A stretch of 64,000 nt of DNA from Bradyrhizobium liaoningense (GTDB lineage Bacteria; Pseudomonadota; Alphaproteobacteria; Rhizobiales; Xanthobacteraceae), in NCBI RefSeq assembly GCF_018130955.1, contig NZ_JAFCJM010000001.1, forward strand, positions 124,001 to 188,000, in the 5' to 3' direction. Within the stretch, counting starts at the first letter, position 1; each line of letters starts with the position of its first letter. The translations under genes and the position numbers were made by a program. Under the pieces are notes generated by a model. The model was given only the letters and a program-made list of their open reading frames with translations. It was not told the origin of the DNA and ran no database searches. Positions 19,958 to 29,249 of this stretch are shown here, piece by piece.

Positions 19958-21280
19958 ATGGGTAAGCCGCAATTGGGAACACCCCGGATCGTGATCGTCG
20001 GAGGCGGAGCCGGCGGCCTGGAGCTGGCGACCCGCCTCGGCGACAAATACGGGCGTAAGGGTAAGCTCGACGTCACGCTGATCGAGCGCAATCGCACGCA
20101 TGTGTGGAAGCCAAAGCTGCACGAAATCGCCGCCGGCAGCATGGACATCTCCGCCCACGAGGTTGACTACCTCGCGCAATCCTACTGGCATGGGTTCCGC
20201 TACCGCATTGGGGACATGATCGGGATAGATCGGGATCGGCGTCAGGTGCAGGTGGCACCGTATTTCGACAGCGAAGGTCGTGAAGTCACGCCGAAGCGAA
20301 CTTTCGACTATGACGCCCTCGTCGTGGCCATCGGAAGCCAGAACAACGATTTTGGCACGCCTGGCGTCGTGGACCACGCAATCAAGCTTGAATCACAGGC
20401 CGATGCGAGGCGGTTCCATGAACGCATGGTCAATGCCTGTATTCGCGCGCATGCCCAATCGGCGCCTCTGGGGGCGCACCAGTTGAAGGTCGTGATCATC
20501 GGTGCCGGCGCGACCGGTGTCGAACTTGCGGCCGAACTGCACAGAACGACGCGCGAGGTCGTGGCGTATGGCCTCGATCAGGTCGATCCTCAGAAGGACA
20601 TCAGGATCACGCTGATTGAAGCCGCTGACCGTGTGCTGCCCGCGCTACCAGAACGTGTTTCAAAAGAGACGGAAAAACTGCTCGCCAGGTTGGGGGTTAA
20701 TGTTCTGGTCGGCGCCAAAGTTGCCGAGGTCGGTCCCGACCGCGTGAGCCTGACCGACGGCCGGACCATCCCTGCCGAACTGATCGTCTGGGCAGCGGGC
20801 GTCAAGGCGCCCGATTTCCTGAAAGATATCGCCGGGCTGGAGACCAACCGCATCAATCAGCTCGTCGTCAAGCCAACGCTGCAGACGACGCGCGACGATA
20901 GCATCTTCGCTATCGGCGACTGCTCGGCCTGCCAGTGGGGCGAACGCGGCAACGTTCCGCCGCGCGCGCAGGCGGCGCATCAGCAGGCCTCCCATCTCTA
21001 TCTACAGATTCCGCGCCATCTGCGCGGCGAGCCGCTCAAGGACTATCGTTACAGGGACTTCGGATCCCTGGTCTCGCTCGGTGAATTCAGCACGGTCGGC
21101 TCGATGATGGGAGCGCTCGTGGGTGGCAGCCTCGTTTTCGAAGGCCTCTTTGCACGGATGATGTACCTGTCGCTCTACAAGATGCACGAACACGCGCTGC
21201 ACGGTTCGGTGAAGGTAGCGCTCGACACGCTGGCCCGCCTGATCACCCGGCGCACCGAGCCGCACGTGAAGCTGCATTGA
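19958..21280 (+). CDS. ndh: Type II NADH dehydrogenase (NDH-2)
   Basis: Single-subunit, non-proton-pumping NADH:quinone oxidoreductase at the inner face of the membrane. 440 residues with two Rossmann motifs, GGGAGGLELA near residue 16 and IIGAGATGVELAAEL further on, and the FAD-binding SIFAIGDCSAC. The amphipathic C-terminus (MMYLSLYKMHEHALHG) is the usual membrane anchor. The ATG at 19958 is preferred over a TTG 15 bases upstream. It would feed electrons from PDH-made NADH to the oxidase encoded next. Confidence 0.92.
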   Translation: MGKPQLGTPRIVIVGGGAGGLELATRLGDKYGRKGKLDVTLIERNRTHVWKPKLHEIAAGSMDISAHEVDYLAQSYWHGFRYRIGDMIGIDRDRRQVQVAPYFDSEGREVTPKRTFDYDALVVAIGSQNNDFGTPGVVDHAIKLESQADARRFHERMVNACIRAHAQSAPLGAHQLKVVIIGAGATGVELAAELHRTTREVVAYGLDQVDPQKDIRITLIEAADRVLPALPERVSKETEKLLARLGVNVLVGAKVAEVGPDRVSLTDGRTIPAELIVWAAGVKAPDFLKDIAGLETNRINQLVVKPTLQTTRDDSIFAIGDCSACQWGERGNVPPRAQAAHQQASHLYLQIPRHLRGEPLKDYRYRDFGSLVSLGEFSTVGSMMGALVGGSLVFEGLFARMMYLSLYKMHEHALHGSVKVALDTLARLITRRTEPHVKLH

Positions 21281-21330
21281 TGCGCATTTGAGTCACGCTG
21301 GAGGTGCTGCGTGAACCCGGAGGAATGATG

Positions 21331-22722
21331 ATGGACGCCGTGTTCCTTGCGCGCATGCAGTTCGCCGCCAACATCACGTTCCACATCCTGTTTCCATCGA
21401 TCTCGATTGCACTGGGCTGGGTGCTTCTGTTCTTCCGGCTGAAGCACCTGCGCGCGACTGATCCCCAGCAGAAACTCGATTGGCTCCGCGCCTACCGCCT
21501 GTGGACCAAGGTGTTCGCCCTGACGTTCGCGCTCGGAGTGGTCAGCGGCGTCACCATGAGTTTTCAATTCGGTACGAACTGGCCGGGCTATATGGAGCGT
21601 GTGGGCAACATCGCCGGCCCTCTGCTCGGTTATGAAGTGCTGACCGCGTTCTTTCTGGAAGCGGGCTTTCTCGGCGTGATGCTGTTCGGCCATCGCCGCG
21701 TCGGCGAGATGGTTCACCTTGGGGCGACCTTTCTGGTGGCGCTGGGCACGCTGATGAGTGCGTTCTGGATCCTCGCGCTCAATTCGTGGATGCAGACGCC
21801 GGCGGGATACGAGATTGTCGATGGCCAGTTCCACGCACGGAGTTGGCTGGAGATCGTCTTCAATCCGTCCTTTCCCTACCGCTTCGTCCACATGGTGCTT
21901 GCGTCGTCGCTGACCTGCGCGTTCCTGCTGATCGGGATCAGCGCCTGGCAGCTCCTGAAGGGCGTCGCGACGACGAACGCCTCGCGGGTCTTGCGAACCG
22001 GGCTCGTGCTCGCGGCCCTGGCCGCGCCCGCCCAGATGGTGGCCGGTGATTTCCACGGGCTCAATACGCTCAAGCATCAGCCGCAGAAGATCGCGGCGGT
22101 TGAAGGCATCTGGGAGACGACGCGTGGCGCGCCGCTGCTCCTGTTCGCGATTCCGGACGATGCGACCCGGTCGAACCGTTTCGAACTGCCGGTGCCGAAA
22201 CTCGCGAGCCTGATCCTCCGCCACGATCCTGACGGGGAACTCAAGGGGCTGAACGAGTTCCCGTCGGCGCATCCGCCGGTGCTGCCGCTATTCTGGTCGT
22301 TCCGGATCATGGTGGGAACGGGCATTCTGATGTTGCTCGTCAGCTGGGTCGGCCTCTGGAGGCATTGGCGCGACGGTTGGGAGTTTTCCCTTATGCCGCG
22401 ACCATTGCTCAAACTGTTCGCGGGAATGACCTTTGCCGGATGGGTTGCAACCATCGCGGGATGGTACGTCACGGAGATCGGACGGCAACCGTTCATCGTT
22501 TCCGGCCTTATCCGAACAAGCGAGGTCGCTTCGCGCGTTCCATCGGCGAGTATCGCGCTGACCCTGGCAATCTACGTGACCCTCTATGTGGGCTTGCTGG
22601 TGGCCTATGTCGGCGTGCTGAAATACATGTCGGAGAAGCCGGAAAAGAGCTCGGCGGCCGTCACGTCGGAGGATCTTGCACAGGACCCGCTTCGCTATCA
22701 GAGCCGCGGAGAGTTCGCATGA
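21331..22722 (+). CDS. cydA: Cytochrome bd-type quinol oxidase subunit I, CIO-like
   Basis: Haem-binding subunit of a bd-family terminal oxidase. Residues near the N-terminus include the haem ligand in NITFHILFPS; GRQPF (for GRQPW) is in the second half. The quinol loop is short and the protein is about 463 residues, as in the cyanide-insensitive (CioA) branch rather than E. coli CydA. Three ATGs in a row (21325, 21328, 21331) follow GGAGGA; 21331 gives the best spacing. Its stop overlaps the cydB start. Confidence 0.93.
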   Translation: MDAVFLARMQFAANITFHILFPSISIALGWVLLFFRLKHLRATDPQQKLDWLRAYRLWTKVFALTFALGVVSGVTMSFQFGTNWPGYMERVGNIAGPLLGYEVLTAFFLEAGFLGVMLFGHRRVGEMVHLGATFLVALGTLMSAFWILALNSWMQTPAGYEIVDGQFHARSWLEIVFNPSFPYRFVHMVLASSLTCAFLLIGISAWQLLKGVATTNASRVLRTGLVLAALAAPAQMVAGDFHGLNTLKHQPQKIAAVEGIWETTRGAPLLLFAIPDDATRSNRFELPVPKLASLILRHDPDGELKGLNEFPSAHPPVLPLFWSFRIMVGTGILMLLVSWVGLWRHWRDGWEFSLMPRPLLKLFAGMTFAGWVATIAGWYVTEIGRQPFIVSGLIRTSEVASRVPSASIALTLAIYVTLYVGLLVAYVGVLKYMSEKPEKSSAAVTSEDLAQDPLRYQSRGEFA

Positions 22723-23723
22723 TGTTGATGTCCTTCGACGAGCTTTTGCCGCTGATCTTCATCGGGCTGATGGGCGTATCTCTCCTCGTCTATGTCGTGA
22801 GCGACGGCTACGATCTCGGGGTCGGCATGCTGATGCATCGGGCGACGCCTGACGAGCGGGATACCATGGTCGCCTCGATCGGCCCCTTCTGGGACGCGAA
22901 TGAAACCTGGCTCGTTCTCGGCGTCGGCCTTCTCCTCGTCGCCTTCCCCAAGGCGCATGGACTGGTCCTGTCGGAATTGTACTTGCCGACCGCCCTCATG
23001 CTGGTCGGCCTGACCCTGCGCGGAGCTGCCTTTGATTTCCGGGTCAAGGCGAAGGCCGACCGGAAGGCGATGTGGGATCGCATGTTCATTGCCGGATCGA
23101 TGCTGGCGTCCGTATGCCAGGGCTGGATGCTCGGTCGCTATATCAGCGGTTTTGGCGAGGGTTGGAATTATCCGATCTTCGCCGGCGCTATCGCGATCGC
23201 GTTGCCGACGGCCTATGCGCTGCTCGGCGCGACATGGCTCGTTATGAAGACGCATGGCGAGCTGCAGGAGAAGGCGATCGAGTGGAGCAAGATCGCCTGG
23301 GCACCCATGGTCCTGGGCCTGATCCTGATCTCGATGGCAACGCCGTGGATCAGCGAGACGGTCCGCCTCAGGTGGTTCACCCTGCCGGCGATGATCGCGG
23401 TGGCCTCGATCCCGATCACGACCAGCGTTGCGCTGCTGACAGTCCGCCTTTTGCTGGGGGCGCCGGCCGTGCGCGGCGCGCTGTGCTGGCTGCCCTTCGC
23501 ATTGCTGGTTCTCGTGTTCTTCCTGAGTTTCCTGGGTCTCAGCTACAGCATCTACCCCTATGTCGTGATCGACCGGCTCACGGTCTGGCAGGCCGCCAGC
23601 AGTCCGGAGTCGCTCCGAGTCATATTGATCGGGGTCTGCGTGACGCTGCCGGTGATCATCGCTTACACCGGATTTTCCTATCGCGTATTCCGGGGCAAGA
23701 CCATAGAGTTGGACTATGCGTGA
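22719..23723 (+). CDS. cydB: Cytochrome bd-type quinol oxidase subunit II, CIO-like
   Basis: Membrane partner of CydA, 334 residues, about eight hydrophobic helices. Family signatures: SDGYDLGVGML, ASIGPFWDANETWLV and LRGAAFDFR. It begins in an ATGA overlap with cydA, the mark of coupled translation. No small CydX-like frame follows; the next start codon, for the sensor kinase, lies inside the cydB end. Confidence 0.94.
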   Translation: MMLMSFDELLPLIFIGLMGVSLLVYVVSDGYDLGVGMLMHRATPDERDTMVASIGPFWDANETWLVLGVGLLLVAFPKAHGLVLSELYLPTALMLVGLTLRGAAFDFRVKAKADRKAMWDRMFIAGSMLASVCQGWMLGRYISGFGEGWNYPIFAGAIAIALPTAYALLGATWLVMKTHGELQEKAIEWSKIAWAPMVLGLILISMATPWISETVRLRWFTLPAMIAVASIPITTSVALLTVRLLLGAPAVRGALCWLPFALLVLVFFLSFLGLSYSIYPYVVIDRLTVWQAASSPESLRVILIGVCVTLPVIIAYTGFSYRVFRGKTIELDYA

Positions 23724-25611
23724 GTGGCCTGCCGCGATTGCCGGCGCTCCCGGGTTTGTGCTGGTTCACAAGATGACGGAGCTTTCATCCCTGGTGAACG
23801 TCAAGGAGCCTGCCAAGGTCGGTTCGGTGGCGCCTTCTTCCACGCGTTGGTTCATCCGCGGCGCATTTGCCCTTGCGTTGGTCGCGGCGGCAGCGTGGCT
23901 CGGATATGCGGTCACGTTCCGCCGGGGACTGGACCATTTGCACGCTGCGGCCCAGCAGCGGTTGGCCGTCGAGGCCGCCAGGCTCGACGGCCATCTTTCG
24001 AGATTTGAATATCTTCCGTCTCTCCTGGAGACGTCACCCGGTGTGTTCCGGTTGCTCGAGGCGCCCAGCGATCCCGCACTGCAACAAGCCGTCAGCCTCT
24101 ATCTGAAATCGATCAACCTGCTGGCGGGGGCCGACAACCTCTATGTTCTCGGGGTCACCGGCGCGACGCTGGCCGCGGCTGATTTCGACCAGCCCGGGAC
24201 ACCCTTCGGCGAAAACCTGTCGTATCGTCCCTATGTGAGCGAAGCTCTCGCGAATGGTCGCGGCGCATTCTTCGGTGTCGGTATCACCACCGCGCGTGCC
24301 GGCTATTATCTGTCCTATGCCCTGAAGGACAGCGGGACGACGAAGGGGATCGCGACCGTCAAGGTCAATCTGGATTCGTTCGAGCGGGCGTGGCGCAACA
24401 CCGACAACGACATTCTACTGGTCGACGAGCGCAAGGTGACGATACTCGCCTCCCGCGACGAGTGGCGCTATCGCCCGATGGCGCCGCTGTCGGTTCAAAC
24501 ACGCGATGACATTGCGCGATCCAAACCTTATGGAAACCACGATCTCGCGCCGCTCGGATGGACCTTCGTCGCCCAGTCCGACAACGGCACTGCACGGATC
24601 ACCGTGGAAAACGGCACCGCCTATACCGTCAGCGAGCTTCCAATCAACCGCGGTCTGTGGAAACTCGTGCTTCTCGACGACGAGGCGCCCACGCGGGAGA
24701 CCGCGCTCGTCATCGGGGTCATATCGGGACTCGCTGCCCTCGTCGCGCTGCTGGCGCTTGGTCTTGTCGAGCAACGCCGTAGAGAGATCAAGCAGCGGTT
24801 GGCGAGCCAAGCCGCGTTGCAGGCGGCGAACGACATGCTCGAAACCAGGGTGCAGGAGCGCACCGCCGAATTGCGCGCTGCGCAGGATGAGCTCGTTCAT
24901 GCCGGCAAGCTGGCCGCGCTCGGCCAGATGTCGGCGGGCATCGTGCACGAACTGAACCAGCCGCTGGCGGCCTTGCAGACCGCCGCCGACAATGCAGTTT
25001 TGCTGGTCGACCGCGGATCAATCGGCGATGCCCGTGGAAATCTCACCCGAATTGGCGAGCTGGTGCGGCGGCTCGGACGCTTGACCGGCCAGTTGCGGGT
25101 GTTCGCATACAAGTCGAGCAGCCCGCTCGGCGCGGTTTCCGTTGAGCAGGCCGCCGCTGAATCGCTCAAAATACTTTCCGGGCGCGTCAAGGAAGGCGGG
25201 GTCGCCGTCGCGACGGACATTGACGCGAAGCTCTGCGTCGTTGCCGATCAGACGCGGCTTGAGCAGCTGCTGTGCAACATCGTGGCAAATGCGCTGGATG
25301 CCGTGGAGAGCGTCGAGCGAAAGTCGATCCTGATCCGGGCGACCCGGGAGCAGGGACAGGCGGCCCGCTGCCGCATCGCCATCAGCAACAGCGGTCCGGC
25401 GATCGCGTCCGATGTTCTGCAGCGGATGTTCGAGCCATTTGTGACGACCAAGCCTGCGGGCAAGGGGCTCGGCCTCGGCTTGATGCTCTCCAACCACATT
25501 GCGCGTTCCTTTGGCGGCGAATTGCGTGCGCGAAACCTTCCTGATGGCGCCGAATTTGTCGTGATCCTTCCATTGGCTGAGATGACAGAGGTGGCTTCGC
25601 ATGGGCGATGA
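23716..25611 (+). CDS. DctB-like sensor histidine kinase
   Basis: Membrane sensor kinase of 631 residues. One helix at about 47-66 and a second at about 330-350 bracket a 260-residue periplasmic region with a PAS/Cache character (LYVLGVTGATLAAADF, SYRPYVSEAL), as in DctB. A coiled stretch, the phospho-acceptor His411 (VHELNQPLAAL), an N-box (NIVANALDAVE) and a G-box (GKGLGLGLML) follow. The ATG at 23716 overlaps cydB by 8 bases; an internal ATG at 23773 is the alternative. It should sense a dicarboxylate-like ligand and phosphorylate the next protein. Confidence 0.9.
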   Translation: MREWPAAIAGAPGFVLVHKMTELSSLVNVKEPAKVGSVAPSSTRWFIRGAFALALVAAAAWLGYAVTFRRGLDHLHAAAQQRLAVEAARLDGHLSRFEYLPSLLETSPGVFRLLEAPSDPALQQAVSLYLKSINLLAGADNLYVLGVTGATLAAADFDQPGTPFGENLSYRPYVSEALANGRGAFFGVGITTARAGYYLSYALKDSGTTKGIATVKVNLDSFERAWRNTDNDILLVDERKVTILASRDEWRYRPMAPLSVQTRDDIARSKPYGNHDLAPLGWTFVAQSDNGTARITVENGTAYTVSELPINRGLWKLVLLDDEAPTRETALVIGVISGLAALVALLALGLVEQRRREIKQRLASQAALQAANDMLETRVQERTAELRAAQDELVHAGKLAALGQMSAGIVHELNQPLAALQTAADNAVLLVDRGSIGDARGNLTRIGELVRRLGRLTGQLRVFAYKSSSPLGAVSVEQAAAESLKILSGRVKEGGVAVATDIDAKLCVVADQTRLEQLLCNIVANALDAVESVERKSILIRATREQGQAARCRIAISNSGPAIASDVLQRMFEPFVTTKPAGKGLGLGLMLSNHIARSFGGELRARNLPDGAEFVVILPLAEMTEVASHGR

Positions 25612-26977
25612 CCAATCTATTGGTGTGATCTATGTCGAGGACGACGAGGATGTTCGCATTGGTGGCGTTCAAGCCCTCGAACTTGCAGGTTTTTCGGTCT
25701 CGGGATTTGCTTCCGTCGAGACTGCTGGCGTGTCCGTACGCTCGGACATGCCCTTCGTCGTGGTTTGCGACGTGCGCCTGCGCGGCAAGAGCGGCCTTGA
25801 GTGGCAGGCCGACCTGCGCAGGTTGGATCAGGATCTGCCGGTGATCCTCATCACCGGGCATGGTGATATCTCCATGGCCGTGCAAGCGATGCGCAACGGT
25901 GCCTATGATTTCATCGAGAAGCCGTGCTCCTCGGAACAGCTGATCTCGGTGGTGCGCAGAGCCGCGGAGAAGAGGCGCCTCACACTGGAAGTCCGCTCGC
26001 TGCGGTCGGCCTTGGCGGACCGCCAGGGAATCGAGGCGAGCCTGCTCGGCCGATCGCCGCAGATTCAGGAGGTGCGTCGGCTCGTTTCCACGTTGGCTGC
26101 GACCAATGTCGACGTCACGATCTATGGCGAGACCGGAACCGGCAAGGATGTCGTCGCGCGCTGCCTCCACAATCATAGCGGTCGCCGCGCCGGCAATTAT
26201 GTCGCGGTGAACTGTGGCGGCCTGCCGGAGTCGCTGGTCGAAAGCGAGTTGTTCGGTCACGAGGTCGGCGCATTCACCGGCGCCACCCGCCAACGTATCG
26301 GAAAGATCGAGTATGCCAATGGCGGAACGCTGTTCCTCGACGAAATCGAGAGCATGCCGCTGAGCGTCCAGGTGAAGTTGCTGCGATCGCTGCAGGACCG
26401 GTCCATCGAGCGCGTCGGAACCAACAAGCCGATCTCAGTGGATTGCCGCGTCGTGGCCGCGAGCAAGACCAATTTGTTCGAGTTGAGCGAAAAGAAGCTG
26501 TTTCGCGCCGATCTCTACTATCGCCTCGGCGTCGCATTCATAGAACTGCCGCCGCTTCGAGAGCGACGTGAGGACATTCCTCTCCTGTTCGAGCACTTCA
26601 CGCTGGACGCCGCGAGACGCTTCGAGCGCGATGCGCCGATACTGGACGATCAGACGATGTCGGCCCTGCTGGCTTACTCCTGGCCGGGAAACGTGCGCGA
26701 GCTCCGCAACGTCGCCGACCGCTTCGTGCTGGGCGTTCTCGACGGCAAGGCGATCAACAAGTCCGGATTTGGCACGTCGGACCTGTCGTTGCCCCGGCAA
26801 CTTGAAAATATCGAGCGATCGATCATCGCGGACGCACTGCGGCGCAAGCAAGGCGACGTCCAGGCAACGGCGGCGCTGTTGGGCGTCCCGAAGCAGACGC
26901 TGTACGACAAGATAAAGCGTCTTGCCGTGAACGTTGACGGGATCCGTGAAGGTTCGGTCGTTCGCTCCGGAACTTGA
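25601..26977 (+). CDS. DctD-like sigma54-dependent response regulator
   Basis: NtrC-family activator, 458 residues, overlapping the kinase gene by 11 bases. Receiver domain at 1-125 with Asp57 in VVCDVRLRGKSG, AAA+ domain at about 150-385 with GETGTGKD and the sigma54 contact motif GAFTGA (about residues 222-227), and a Fis-type helix-turn-helix at the end (AALLGVPKQTLYDKI). GAFTGA means it works with RpoN. It is the natural activator for the sigma54 site at 7577. Confidence 0.94.
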   Translation: MGDDQSIGVIYVEDDEDVRIGGVQALELAGFSVSGFASVETAGVSVRSDMPFVVVCDVRLRGKSGLEWQADLRRLDQDLPVILITGHGDISMAVQAMRNGAYDFIEKPCSSEQLISVVRRAAEKRRLTLEVRSLRSALADRQGIEASLLGRSPQIQEVRRLVSTLAATNVDVTIYGETGTGKDVVARCLHNHSGRRAGNYVAVNCGGLPESLVESELFGHEVGAFTGATRQRIGKIEYANGGTLFLDEIESMPLSVQVKLLRSLQDRSIERVGTNKPISVDCRVVAASKTNLFELSEKKLFRADLYYRLGVAFIELPPLRERREDIPLLFEHFTLDAARRFERDAPILDDQTMSALLAYSWPGNVRELRNVADRFVLGVLDGKAINKSGFGTSDLSLPRQLENIERSIIADALRRKQGDVQATAALLGVPKQTLYDKIKRLAVNVDGIREGSVVRSGT

Positions 26978-27115
26978 CGAAGGCAAGCGAACGCTTGTGA
27001 CTCTCCGGGCGACGCGGTGCAGCCGGCCGGGTATGAAGCGAAGGGCGCCAGATAGAAGCTGCCCGGACCTGGAAACGCGACCCATCATCTTATTTTGCTG
27101 AGTGAGGGAAATCTG

Positions 27116-28834
27116 ATGAATCGGCCATTCAATATGCCGGACGAGTTTGTCGAAGGGTTCATGAAGGCGGGCGCGAGCCTGTGGCGGTCGCTGGGATGGC
27201 CGGCGGATAGCGATCGCGATGGCGCGAAGGCGAGCTCAGCGCACAGCTCGTCGGCGCGTATCGCTGAACTACAGGCCGAGCATCTAATGCGTCTGTACCA
27301 GCTCACAGAGCACCTCATCAAATCAACGGCAGGCATGCAGAGCGAAGGAGGTCTCGAGCCCGCGCGCGGCGACCGCAGGTTCAATGCCACGGAATGGCGG
27401 GACAACTCGCTCTACAGCATGCTGAAGCAGTCCTATCTGTTGAACTCGCGCTATTGCACCGACTTCGTGGAAGCCCTGGATCTGGACGAGAAGGAAAAGC
27501 ACCGCCTGCGCTTTTTCACGCGCCAACTCGTCGAAGCGATGAGCCCAACCAATTTTATGACCACAAACCCTGATGTCATCAAGCTTGCGACCGACACCGA
27601 AGGTCAGAGCCTCAAGGCCGGTTTCGACAATCTGATCGCGGATCTGGGCAAGGGCAATTTGACGATCACGGACGAGAACGCATTCGAGGTCGGAAAGGAC
27701 GTCGCAACTTCGAGGGGCGCGGTGGTGTTCGAAAACGACCTGTTTCAGCTCATTCAATATGAGCCGGCGACGGAGCAGGTGGCTGCGCGGCCTCTGCTGG
27801 TCGTTCCGCCCTGCATCAACAAGTTCTACATCCTTGATCTCCAGCCGGCCAATTCCTTCGTCCGCTTCGCGGTCGAGCACGGCCTGACGGTCTTCATGGT
27901 GTCCTGGCGCAATCCGGATGCCTCTTGCGGGCATTTTGGCTGGGACGATTACGTCGAGCACGGTGCGATGCGCGCCATTGAGATCGCTCAATCGATATCA
28001 GGCGCCGATAAGATCAATGTCGTGGGCTGGTGTGTCGGAGGAACCATTCTGTCGTCGGCGCTGGCGATCCTGCGGACACGAGGCGACGAGTCGGTCGCCA
28101 GCGTGACCCTGCTGACGACGATGCTCGATTTCCGAGAGCCCGGCGATCTCGGCGTGTTCGTGGATGAAGGGAGCGTGCGACAGCGCGAACAGACGATCGG
28201 CCACGGCGGCATCTACCGCGGCGCCGAGTTGGGATTCGTCTTCCAGACCCTGCGGTCGAAAGAGCTGATATGGCCGAATGTGATCAACAATTATCTGAAG
28301 GGAAAATCGCCCGAGCGTTTCGATCTTCTTTTCTGGAACGCCGATGTGACCAATCTCCCCGGTCCGATGTATTGCTGGTACATCCGCAATATGTACCTGG
28401 AGAACAATCTCCGGGAGTCCCGCAAATTGACGATGTGCGGCACACCCGTCGATCTGGGACGGGTCGATTTACCTGCCTACGTTCTGGCGACCGTCGAGGA
28501 CCACATCGTGCCATGGCGATCCGCCTATCGAACGACGGGCCTGTTCGCGGGCGAGACGCGTTTTGTGCTCGGTGCGAGTGGGCACATTGCCGGCGTGATC
28601 AATCCAGCATCGAAGAACAAGCGGAGCTATTGGGTTTCGGACAACCGCTGCGATGATCCGGCGACATGGCTCGCGAGCGCTGAGGAGAAGCCCGGCAGTT
28701 GGTGGAATAACTGGATCGAGTGGCTCAAGCCATGGGCGGAAGACCAGGTGCCCGCGCGCAGCCAACTCGGAAGCAATCTCTACCCACCCGGCGAATCCGC
28801 GCCCGGCCGGTACGTGAAGGCGAGGGCAGGTTGA
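27116..28834 (+). CDS. phaC: Class I poly(3-hydroxyalkanoate) synthase
   Basis: Polymerises hydroxybutyryl-CoA into storage polyester. 572 residues, the class I size, with the lipase-like box GWCVGG around nucleophile Cys306, and the later PGPMYCWY and GHIAGVINP blocks that hold the catalytic Asp/His region. The ATG at 27116 has GAGGGA upstream. It lies 138 bases after the regulator gene, so it may also have its own promoter. It completes the PHB route begun by phbAB 10 kb upstream. Confidence 0.95.
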   Translation: MNRPFNMPDEFVEGFMKAGASLWRSLGWPADSDRDGAKASSAHSSSARIAELQAEHLMRLYQLTEHLIKSTAGMQSEGGLEPARGDRRFNATEWRDNSLYSMLKQSYLLNSRYCTDFVEALDLDEKEKHRLRFFTRQLVEAMSPTNFMTTNPDVIKLATDTEGQSLKAGFDNLIADLGKGNLTITDENAFEVGKDVATSRGAVVFENDLFQLIQYEPATEQVAARPLLVVPPCINKFYILDLQPANSFVRFAVEHGLTVFMVSWRNPDASCGHFGWDDYVEHGAMRAIEIAQSISGADKINVVGWCVGGTILSSALAILRTRGDESVASVTLLTTMLDFREPGDLGVFVDEGSVRQREQTIGHGGIYRGAELGFVFQTLRSKELIWPNVINNYLKGKSPERFDLLFWNADVTNLPGPMYCWYIRNMYLENNLRESRKLTMCGTPVDLGRVDLPAYVLATVEDHIVPWRSAYRTTGLFAGETRFVLGASGHIAGVINPASKNKRSYWVSDNRCDDPATWLASAEEKPGSWWNNWIEWLKPWAEDQVPARSQLGSNLYPPGESAPGRYVKARAG

Positions 28835-29249
28835 CGGCACTGTCGGGATTCGCGCTCGCCCGGCGCAAGCTCCATTAGTTGCGTGTTCCGGAGGTTTGCG
28901 GAGTGCGGTGCTTGATATCGCGCGGGCGGTAACTATTGGAAGTAGCCAGCGATCGCACAAGGCACGGCACAGACATGGGCGTTATACTCAAGTTGCGGGA
29001 TGAGTATAACCGATGCCGATTTCCTGACCCGAATGCCGAGAAGATCGCTGATACTCGCTGTGCGAGTGGCGTGTGCAGTCTCGCTCTCGTGTGCGTGACG
29101 TGTGCACTGAGAATCGAAGAAGTGATTTTCGCTTCCAATTCATGCCTATATGGCCCTAGAACAGCCAGGCGGCGGAAGCCTCGTCAAACCAGATTTCTCA
29201 ATCGGTCCAATCGCACAAAGGTCGATCAGACGAAGAATCTCTTAGTAAA
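28835..29249. other. AT-richer gap before dusA, no clear gene
   Basis: Composition drops visibly below the flanking genes. The only sizeable open frame (28936-29253, 105 codons) has no recognisable family and no ribosome site. A perfect long-arm dyad lies at 28981-29010. The 5' end of dusA is a known integration hotspot, so this could be a decayed scar, but no repeat of the dusA start was found to prove it. Confidence 0.5.
28981..29010. repeat. Perfect inverted repeat, 9-bp arms
   Basis: GTTATACTC (28981-28989) and GAGTATAAC (29002-29010) are exact reverse complements separated by 12 bases. It lies about 240 bases before dusA in an AT-richer gap. It may be an operator or part of a decayed mobile element. 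No poly-T follows, so it is not a typical terminator. Confidence 0.6.

Noticed and set aside
27007..27020. GG-N10-GC match upstream of phaC
   Set aside because: Only the GG and TGCA parts agree with the sigma54 consensus; such spacing is common by chance in GC-rich DNA.
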